Shown: positions 5,857 to 11,321 of the stretch, in pieces
Layout of the letters: every line of letters begins with the position of its first letter
How positions within the stretch are numbered: the first letter of the stretch is position 1
Assembly (NCBI GenBank): GCA_946538475.1
Contig: CAMNGN010000059.1
Location: 1 to 11,321 of the forward strand
Direction: 5' to 3'
Length of the DNA stretch: 11,321 nt
From: an uncultured Blautia sp.
GTDB lineage: Bacteria; Bacillota; Clostridia; Lachnospirales; Lachnospiraceae
Position numbers and translations under genes: made by a program
Notes under the pieces: generated by a model
What the model saw: only the letters and a program-made list of their open reading frames with translations
Told to the model about the DNA's origin: nothing
The model's database searches: none

Positions 5857-6666
5857 TCAGTCGAGAGCCTGATGTGCTTCTTCTACGATCCGGGCGATCA
5901 GCCGGTCGTCCGGCCGCCGGCATTCCGCCTCTTCGCCGCACTTTCTTATGTGCATCAGATATTCAATGTTTCCTTCGGGCCCCTTGACCGGCGAGAAAGT
6001 AAGGCCCTGTACGTCAAAATGCAGGTCCGCCGCAAAGCCTGTCGTCCGTTCGATCACCTCGCGGTGTACCGCAGGATCGCGCACGACGCCTTTTTTGCCC
6101 ACCTTCTCGCGCCCCGCTTCGAACTGCGGTTTGATGAGGCAGACCATCCCGGCATTTTCCCTTAGGAGTTCCCGCGCGGGCGGAAGCACCTTGGAGAGCG
6201 AGATGAACGAAACATCGACCGAGGCAAAATCGAGGGGTTCCCCGATGTCCTCGGGTTTTACGTAGCGGATGTTGGTGCGCTCCATGCACACGACACGCTC
6301 GTCGGAACGCAGAGACCAGTCGAGCTGTCCGTAGCCGACGTCCACGGCGTATACCTTTACCGCCCCGTTCTGCAGCATGCAGTCGGTGAATCCGCCCGTG
6401 GAAGCCCCGATGTCCATGCACACAAATCCGGTGAGCGAGAGGTCAAACTCCTTCATGGCTTTTGCCAGCTTGAGCCCTCCGCGGCTGACATACGGCAGGG
6501 CGTTTCCGCGGACTTCGATCTTTACGTCGTCCTTAAACATGGAGCCTGCCTTGTCCTCCTTCTCGCCGTTCACATAGACGTTTCCGGCCATGATCTCGGC
6601 CTTTGCCTTTTCTCTGGAAGGGCACAGCCCCCGTTCCGTTACGATGATATCCAGTCTTTTTTTCAT
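5857..6666 (-). CDS. tlyA: TlyA-family rRNA 2'-O-methyltransferase
   Basis: A 269-residue protein with an N-terminal S4 RNA-binding domain (about 1-60, MKKRLDIIVTERG...SREKAKAEI) joined by SRGGLKLAKAM (61-71) to an RrmJ/FtsJ-like SAM-dependent methyltransferase. SAM motif I is CMDIGASTGGFTD (83-95), followed by VDVGYGQLDW (108-117), DVSFISL (151-157) and KPQFEAGRE (179-187). In the studied homologue, TlyA methylates cytidine ribose in 16S and 23S rRNA and affects capreomycin sensitivity; some homologues have also been annotated as haemolysins. The start is 3 nt after the dxs stop with no good Shine-Dalgarno sequence, so coupling to dxs is likely. The exact target nucleotide in this organism is inferred from the family. 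Confidence 0.94.
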   Translation of the reverse strand: MKKRLDIIVTERGLCPSREKAKAEIMAGNVYVNGEKEDKAGSMFKDDVKIEVRGNALPYVSRGGLKLAKAMKEFDLSLTGFVCMDIGASTGGFTDCMLQNGAVKVYAVDVGYGQLDWSLRSDERVVCMERTNIRYVKPEDIGEPLDFASVDVSFISLSKVLPPARELLRENAGMVCLIKPQFEAGREKVGKKGVVRDPAVHREVIERTTGFAADLHFDVQGLTFSPVKGPEGNIEYLMHIRKCGEEAECRRPDDRLIARIVEEAHQALD

Positions 6667-6669
6667 ATC

Positions 6670-8529
6670 TTATCTATCAGTCCAACATTCCCTTATCTTT
6701 TCTTCCACATCATATGAAGAAAGCCCGCATTCACGCAGAAGATTCTCCGATTTTCCGTGTGTGATAAACCTGTCGGGGAACGCCATATTCACAATTCTTG
6801 TATCGATTCTCTCGCTGTCAAGATAAGCTGCGACCATGGAGCCGAAGCCACCCTGCAGCACTCCTTCTTCTACTGTAATGACGGCATCGTGTGTCTCGGC
6901 CAGCTTTTTAATAAGATCTGTATCGATCGGCTTTGCAAAACGCGCATTGACCACCGTCGGACAGATGCCTTCTTCTTTCAGCCGTTCTGCCGCCTCAAGA
7001 CATACCTTCACACGGCTTCCCAGAGCGACCACGGCCACTCGTTCTCCTTCGCAGACCACCTCGCAGCGGCCGTATTCGACAGGGCTAAACGAAGCGCGCT
7101 TATTGGCAGGACCTTTGGGATAGCGGATCGCACACGGTCCGTCAAGCTTGCAGGCCAGCTCCAGCATCTGCACAAGTTCGCTGCAGTTTGAAGGCGCCAT
7201 CACCGTCATGTTGGGGATCATGGAAAGGTATGTGATGTCAAAGCATCCATGATGCGTCTCTCCGTCGGCCCCCACAATGCCTGCCCTGTCGAGGGCGAAG
7301 ATCACATGAAGGTTCTGCATACAGACATCGTGTATGATCTGGTCGATACCCCGCTGCAAAAAAGAGGAATACACCGCGACCACAGGGATCATCCCGCCCA
7401 GGGCCATGCCGGCAGCGAATGTCACCGCATGTTCCTCGGCAATGCCTACGTCGAAGAACCGGTCGGGGTATAAATGCGCAAACCTTTTAAGCCCCGTGCC
7501 TTCCGGCATGGCGGCGGTCACAGCGCAGAGATTATCGTATTTCTCCCCCAGTTCCGCCATGGCTTTGGAGAACACGTCGGTATACTGCGGATATTTCTTC
7601 TTTTCTTTTTGCTCTCCGGTCCTGATGTCGAAAGGTCCTGTGCCGTGGAAACGGTCGGGATGAAGCCTGGCCGGCTCGTATCCGTGCCCTTTTTCGGTCA
7701 CCACATGGACCAGCACGGCTCCTTTAACTTTTTTTGCCTCGTTGAAGGCCCGCATCATCTGGCGCATATTGTGGCCGTCGACCGGACCCAGATAGGTGAG
7801 GCCCATGTTTTCAAAAAGCATGCCGGGAATGAACAGCTGCTTGATGCTGCTCTTTCCTCTGCGCACAGATTCGACGACTTTTTCCCCCACATAGGGCACT
7901 TTGTTGAGTGTTTTGGTCACGCCCATCTTAAGGCCGGTGTAGGTCTCTGCCGTCCTGATCACGCCCAGATAGCCGGACATGCCGCCTACGTTGCGTGAGA
8001 TGGACATGTTGTTGTCGTTGAGCACGATGATAAAATTGGTCTCGAGCAGCGCGGCATTGTTGAGGGCCTCGTAGGCCATTCCGCCGGTGAGCGCGCCGTC
8101 TCCGATGACCGAGACCACACGGTAAGATTTATGCAGGAGATCTCTGGCCTTTACGTATCCCAGCCCCGCCGAGACGGAATTTGAGCTGTGGCCTGTGTCG
8201 AAGGAATCGCAGCTGCTCTCGCATCTTTTTGGGAAACCGGCAAGGCCGCCCTCCTGCCTCAGCGTGTCAAACCGGTCTTTCCGGCCGGTCAGGATCTTGT
8301 GTGTGTAGGACTGGTGTCCCACGTCCCAGATCAGCTTGTCCTCAGGAAAATCGAGCACATTGTGAAGAGCCATGGTGAGTTCCACCGCTCCAAGGTTTGA
8401 AGCCAGATGTCCCCCTGTCTCCGACACGGACTCGATCAGAAAATCCCTTATCTCATGTGCAAGTATCGGAAAATCTGCAAGCGGTATCTTTTTTATATCG
8501 TTTGGTCCGTTGATCTTTTCAAGAACCAT
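6670..8529 (-). CDS. dxs: 1-deoxy-D-xylulose-5-phosphate synthase
   Basis: A 619-residue thiamine diphosphate enzyme joining pyruvate and glyceraldehyde 3-phosphate to form DXP, the first step of the MEP isoprenoid pathway and a precursor for thiamine and pyridoxal. Length is typical. Visible are SETGGHLASNLG (36-47, active-site His), WDVGHQSYTHKILTGR (68-83), GHSSNS (113-118), the TPP/Mg motif GDGALTGGMAYEALNNAA (143-160) with NDNN (171-174), the catalytic glutamate in GIAEEHA (362-368), and DRAGIVGADGETHHG (414-428). The C-terminal transketolase-like domain (about 490-619) is complete. GAGGGG lies 5 nt before the ATG. It follows ispA by 13 nt, linking entry and prenyl-chain steps of the same pathway. 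Confidence 0.98.
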   Translation of the reverse strand: MVLEKINGPNDIKKIPLADFPILAHEIRDFLIESVSETGGHLASNLGAVELTMALHNVLDFPEDKLIWDVGHQSYTHKILTGRKDRFDTLRQEGGLAGFPKRCESSCDSFDTGHSSNSVSAGLGYVKARDLLHKSYRVVSVIGDGALTGGMAYEALNNAALLETNFIIVLNDNNMSISRNVGGMSGYLGVIRTAETYTGLKMGVTKTLNKVPYVGEKVVESVRRGKSSIKQLFIPGMLFENMGLTYLGPVDGHNMRQMMRAFNEAKKVKGAVLVHVVTEKGHGYEPARLHPDRFHGTGPFDIRTGEQKEKKKYPQYTDVFSKAMAELGEKYDNLCAVTAAMPEGTGLKRFAHLYPDRFFDVGIAEEHAVTFAAGMALGGMIPVVAVYSSFLQRGIDQIIHDVCMQNLHVIFALDRAGIVGADGETHHGCFDITYLSMIPNMTVMAPSNCSELVQMLELACKLDGPCAIRYPKGPANKRASFSPVEYGRCEVVCEGERVAVVALGSRVKVCLEAAERLKEEGICPTVVNARFAKPIDTDLIKKLAETHDAVITVEEGVLQGGFGSMVAAYLDSERIDTRIVNMAFPDRFITHGKSENLLRECGLSSYDVEEKIRECWTDR

Positions 8530-8542
8530 GGAATCCCCTCTT

Positions 8543-9430
8543 TCATTTGTCTCTGCTTATCATATACTGGATCAGAGACAGAATAAACTCATCGTCCCCA
8601 CCCAAAGAACTGATAAGGACGGAGGCCTCACGCGTAAAGCGCAGCACCTCAAGCATGGAGGCTTCGACCCCGTGGATCGTCACATACGTAATTTTATGGT
8701 TTCGCTCGTCGCTGTGGACCGGCTTGCCCAGTTTTTCTTCATCGCCGATCACGTCCAGAATATCATCCCTGATTTGGAAGGCAAGGCCGATCATCCTGCC
8801 GGCTTTTTCCATCAGGGCGACTTCGCTCTTGTCGCCCCCCGCCAGCATCGCGCCGGCCATCATGGATGCCTCGATCAGTGCGGAAGTCTTGTTCTGGTAT
8901 ATATACTCGAGCATCTTGTCGGATTTCGGCCTGCCGTCCGTGCGCACGTCCACACACTGGCCTCCCAGCATGCCGTTGAGTCCCGTCTTGTTTGCGATGA
9001 CGCGCATGGTCCGCCACACTTTTTCGTGATCCTCGGTGAGGCCGAACGCCTGCAGCATCGTCTCGTAGGCGTAGTTGAGCAGGGCATCGCCTGCCAGCAC
9101 GCCCATGTTCTCGCCGTATACCTTGTGTGTGGTCAGTCTGCCCCGCCGGTAATCGTCGTTGTCGATCGCCGGAAGGTCATCGTGCACCAGAGAGTGCGTG
9201 TGGATCATCTCGATGGCCGCCATAAACGGCTCGACGATCCAGCCTTCTCCCTCAAACAGATCGAAGACTGCCTTCATCAGCACCGGTCTGATCCTTTTTC
9301 CGTTTCCCGTCAGCGCGTAGGACATTGCGTCCGCCAGTTCAGTCGAAAAGCCGCGGGAGCGCGGAAGATATTCTTTTATTACTTCATTCGCTTCGGCCGT
9401 TCTGGCCTGCAATTCATCCTTGAAATTCAC
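8543..9430 (-). CDS. ispA: Polyprenyl (farnesyl/geranyl) diphosphate synthase
   Basis: A class I trans-prenyltransferase condensing DMAPP and IPP into GPP/FPP, precursors of quinones and undecaprenyl phosphate. With the GTG start at 9430 it is 295 residues. GNGKRIRP (42-49) binds IPP. The first aspartate-rich motif HDDLPAIDNDD (83-93) has the two-residue insertion of bacterial type II FPP synthases. The second motif is DDILD (222-226), and GKPVHSDERNHKITYVT follows. Start choice is uncertain: ATGs exist at 9448 and 9442, but the first has no Shine-Dalgarno sequence and the second has GAGG directly abutting it. GTG at 9430 has GAGG about 12 nt upstream and gives the family-like N-terminus MNFKDEL. 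It overlaps xseB by 17 nt. Chain-length specificity is not proven by sequence. Confidence 0.95.
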   Translation of the reverse strand: MNFKDELQARTAEANEVIKEYLPRSRGFSTELADAMSYALTGNGKRIRPVLMKAVFDLFEGEGWIVEPFMAAIEMIHTHSLVHDDLPAIDNDDYRRGRLTTHKVYGENMGVLAGDALLNYAYETMLQAFGLTEDHEKVWRTMRVIANKTGLNGMLGGQCVDVRTDGRPKSDKMLEYIYQNKTSALIEASMMAGAMLAGGDKSEVALMEKAGRMIGLAFQIRDDILDVIGDEEKLGKPVHSDERNHKITYVTIHGVEASMLEVLRFTREASVLISSLGGDDEFILSLIQYMISRDK

Positions 9431-9647
9431 TGAGCGTCCCATCCTCATTTATCTGAAGCATCTTTTTTTCAACAGTATCCAGGCGACTGTTGCAGTATTT
9501 CAGGAGTTCCATTCCCTTCTGATACAAAGTGAACGAATCCTCCAGTGAAGTATTTTTGTCCTCCAGCTTTGCCGCTATGGCATCCAGCTTTTGGAAAGCT
9601 TCTTCGATCTTCAGTCCGTCATTTTCATTTTTGACCGGATCAGCCAT
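9414..9647 (-). CDS. xseB: Exodeoxyribonuclease VII small subunit
   Basis: A 77-residue helical protein of the XseB family, usual length 70-80. The core LKIEEAFQKLDAIAAKLEDK (12-31), SLEDSFTLYQKGMELLKYC (34-52) and LDTVEKKM (56-63) is the family pattern of two helices with regularly spaced hydrophobic residues. Several copies bind one XseA to make the single-strand-specific exonuclease that degrades DNA to short oligonucleotides. AAAGGAG lies 9 nt before the ATG. It overlaps the end of xseA by 8 nt and the start of ispA, so the subunits are made from one transcript. Confidence 0.95.
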   Translation of the reverse strand: MADPVKNENDGLKIEEAFQKLDAIAAKLEDKNTSLEDSFTLYQKGMELLKYCNSRLDTVEKKMLQINEDGTLSEFQG

Positions 9648-10866
9648 AACTTATATCTCCTTTCTTCCCTTTGGAAAGAACCGAAGCACGGTAACTTCCG
9701 TCCGTCACATACACATCGATGGTATCCCCCGGATTTACCTGATCTATGCTTGTCACTGCCGTCCCTTCGGGAAGAGATACGTAGGAGTATCCGCTCTGCA
9801 GACGGTGAAGCGGCGAGAGGCCCGTGAACCTTTCCGCATATACGGACATGCGGTGGCGGGAATCCCTGATCTTGCCGTTCATGGCCTCGCTTATGCGGTC
9901 CTCCAGATCGATCAGATATTGTCTGTTTTCTTTGAGAAGGCTTTCGGGGCTTCGTCTTCTCAGCTTTTCGGAATATAAAAGGATCTGCTGCCGCATCAGG
10001 TCTGTGCGGGAAAACGCCGCACGGCTTATCCTTTCGGCGTATTGCCTGAACCGCATCACGACCTGTGCATAATCGTTGACCGCCAGCTCGGCCGCCGCCG
10101 AAGGGGTCGGTGCCCGCAGGTCGGCCACAAAGTCCGCGATGGTAAAGTCGGTCTCGTGACCCACGGCGGAGATGACAGGTGTCCGGCAGTCAAAGATAGC
10201 CCTTGCCACTATTTCCTCGTTGAAAGCCCAGAGATCCTCGATCGAACCGCCGCCGCGGCCTGCGATGATGACATCTACGCCCAGCCGGTCAAGTGTCTTT
10301 ATGCCGCGCACAATACTCTCGGCCGCTCCGCTGCCCTGCACGAGCGCAGGATACAGGATGATCTGCAGAAAAGGGTTGCGCCTGAGCGATACATTGCGGA
10401 TATCCTGCACGGCGGCTCCTGTAGGTGCTGTGACCACGCCGAGTCTTCGTACAAAGCCGGGGATCGGCTTTTTGTATTCCTGTGAGAACATTCCCATGTC
10501 CTCGAGCTCCTGTTTGAGCGCAAGGAAGCGTTCGTACAGAAGGCCCGAGCCTTCGAGAGTGATCTCTTTGGCGTAGAGCTGATATTTTCCGTCCCTCTCG
10601 TATACTTCGACACTGCCGCAGACCACCACACGGTCGCCTTCTTTCATGCGAAAGGCAAGCCCGCGCCGCTGACCGGCGAACATGACGCAGCTGATGGTGC
10701 CGCTTTCGTCCTTCAGCGAAAAGTATATGTGCCCGGAGGTGTGATATTTGCAGTTTGACACCTCGCCTTTGACCCATATTCTGCGCAGGAAGAAGTCCTG
10801 AGCGAACATGTTCTTCACATATCTGTTGACCTGCGCCACAGTATAGATGTTATTGCTGCTCTGCAT
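9640..10866 (-). CDS. xseA: Exodeoxyribonuclease VII large subunit
   Basis: The catalytic subunit of exonuclease VII, 408 residues; E. coli and Bacillus proteins are about 450, and the shortening is in the C-terminal helical part. An OB-fold DNA-binding domain lies at about 5-102 (VKGEVSNCKYHTSGHIYFSL at 32-51). The catalytic domain has VTAPTGAAVQDI (145-156), GRGGGSIEDLWAFN (203-216), GHETDFTIADFVADLRAPTP (236-255) and SAAAE (256-260), the conserved metal-dependent nuclease motifs. A helical region that binds XseB follows. The ATG at 10866 overlaps the nusB end by 17 nt, and AGGAG sits only 1 nt upstream, unusually close, so initiation may depend on coupling to nusB. Confidence 0.97.
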   Translation of the reverse strand: MQSSNNIYTVAQVNRYVKNMFAQDFFLRRIWVKGEVSNCKYHTSGHIYFSLKDESGTISCVMFAGQRRGLAFRMKEGDRVVVCGSVEVYERDGKYQLYAKEITLEGSGLLYERFLALKQELEDMGMFSQEYKKPIPGFVRRLGVVTAPTGAAVQDIRNVSLRRNPFLQIILYPALVQGSGAAESIVRGIKTLDRLGVDVIIAGRGGGSIEDLWAFNEEIVARAIFDCRTPVISAVGHETDFTIADFVADLRAPTPSAAAELAVNDYAQVVMRFRQYAERISRAAFSRTDLMRQQILLYSEKLRRRSPESLLKENRQYLIDLEDRISEAMNGKIRDSRHRMSVYAERFTGLSPLHRLQSGYSYVSLPEGTAVTSIDQVNPGDTIDVYVTDGSYRASVLSKGKKGDISYG

Positions 10867-11320
10867 TCTCCTCTGCCCTCATGTTTTCGGGGTCCGTATC
10901 TGTTTTCGCCGGCTTTTCGGGAAGCCTTGCGGCCTTGCCCAGAATGCCGTTTACGAAGGAGCCCGAGGTGTCGCCGCCAAACCGTTTGGCTATTTCTACC
11001 GCCTCGTTGATGGCAACGCCGACAGGCACATCCTCGTCAAATTTCATCTCGTACACGGCAAGCCTGAGAGTCGTCAGATCGACTCTGTTCATACGCCGTG
11101 TTTTCCATCCCTTGCTGACCTCGTTCAGTATTTCGTCGATGTCGTCGAGATGCTCGCGTACGTGGGCATACTTGCTCTCCATGTATTCCCGGTCTGTGTC
11201 TGACAGCTCTTCGAACCCGTCAAAATAGAGGGCGAGCTGCTCGGGCATCTCCTCTTCTGTGTTGAATTCTGCCAGAAACAGAAGTTTAAAAATGTGTTCT
11301 CTAAGTTCGGAACGGCGCAT
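10850..11320 (-). CDS. nusB: Transcription antitermination factor NusB
   Basis: A 156-residue all-helical RNA-binding protein that joins NusE/S10 on boxA RNA, promoting antitermination in rRNA operons. MRRSELREHIFKLLF (1-15) is the usual family N-terminus, and VAINEAVEIAKRFGGDTSGSF (102-122) with VNGILGKA is the diagnostic C-terminal signature. Residues about 135-156 form an acidic, low-complexity tail (KTDTDPENMRAEENAEQQ) not needed by the fold. The ATG lies one base from the window's right edge, so its ribosome binding site is not visible, but the match to the family start suggests the gene is complete. It is the first gene of the visible operon; folD, found next to it in some Firmicutes, is not here. 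Confidence 0.95.
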   Translation of the reverse strand: MRRSELREHIFKLLFLAEFNTEEEMPEQLALYFDGFEELSDTDREYMESKYAHVREHLDDIDEILNEVSKGWKTRRMNRVDLTTLRLAVYEMKFDEDVPVGVAINEAVEIAKRFGGDTSGSFVNGILGKAARLPEKPAKTDTDPENMRAEENAEQQ

Positions 11321-11321
11321 G

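Noticed and set aside
8372..9433. 353-codon plus-strand open frame opposite dxs and ispA
   Set aside because: Antisense shadow of two well-supported genes; no promoter or recognisable domain.
10803..10813. CGAACATGTTC palindrome in xseA as a second LexA box
   Set aside because: The two halves are only 2 nt apart instead of the 4 nt needed for a Gram-positive LexA box, and it lies within coding sequence.

Overview
The window is a minus-strand chromosomal block of the conserved Firmicutes/Clostridia core cluster. In transcription order (right to left) it reads nusB, xseA, xseB, ispA, dxs, tlyA, nadK, argR, recN, then spo0A and glgA. This gene order, the Gram-positive-type SOS box at the left edge and strong Shine-Dalgarno sequences (AAGGAGG, AAAGGAG) all suggest an anaerobic clostridium, probably Lachnospiraceae-like. 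I cannot name a species. By eye the nusB-recN block is around 55-60% GC, while spo0A, glgA and the intergenic DNA are lower, around 45-50%.

Right part (2829-11320): nine tightly packed or overlapping genes that look like one operon. NusB (transcription antitermination), both subunits of exonuclease VII, farnesyl/geranyl diphosphate synthase and DXP synthase (isoprenoid supply), TlyA rRNA methyltransferase, NAD kinase, the arginine repressor and RecN (DNA repair). Gaps are 21 nt or less, several genes overlap, and no internal promoter or terminator was seen. The operon promoter must lie beyond the right edge.

Middle (1900-2828): spo0A follows recN after 184 bp. In sporulating Firmicutes spoIVB normally sits between these two genes; it is absent here. 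The Spo0A is unusual. The DNA-binding domain and the first half of the receiver, including the acidic pair and phospho-acceptor Asp56, are kept, but about 50 residues covering the second half of the receiver are missing and replaced by a short basic linker. Upstream of the gene are a perfect 0A box and a 14-bp palindrome built of near-0A boxes, suggesting autoregulation. Together this points to a lineage that has lost or altered sporulation and kept a remodelled Spo0A.

Left part (1-1899): glgA (glycogen synthase) has its own promoter and ends at a hairpin terminator. The remaining 450 bp has no convincing gene. It holds a ~236-bp near-perfect inverted repeat, then a leftward TTGACA-17-TAAGAT promoter with a perfect LexA (SOS) operator just downstream. 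That promoter must drive a DNA-damage-inducible gene lying mostly or wholly beyond the left edge.
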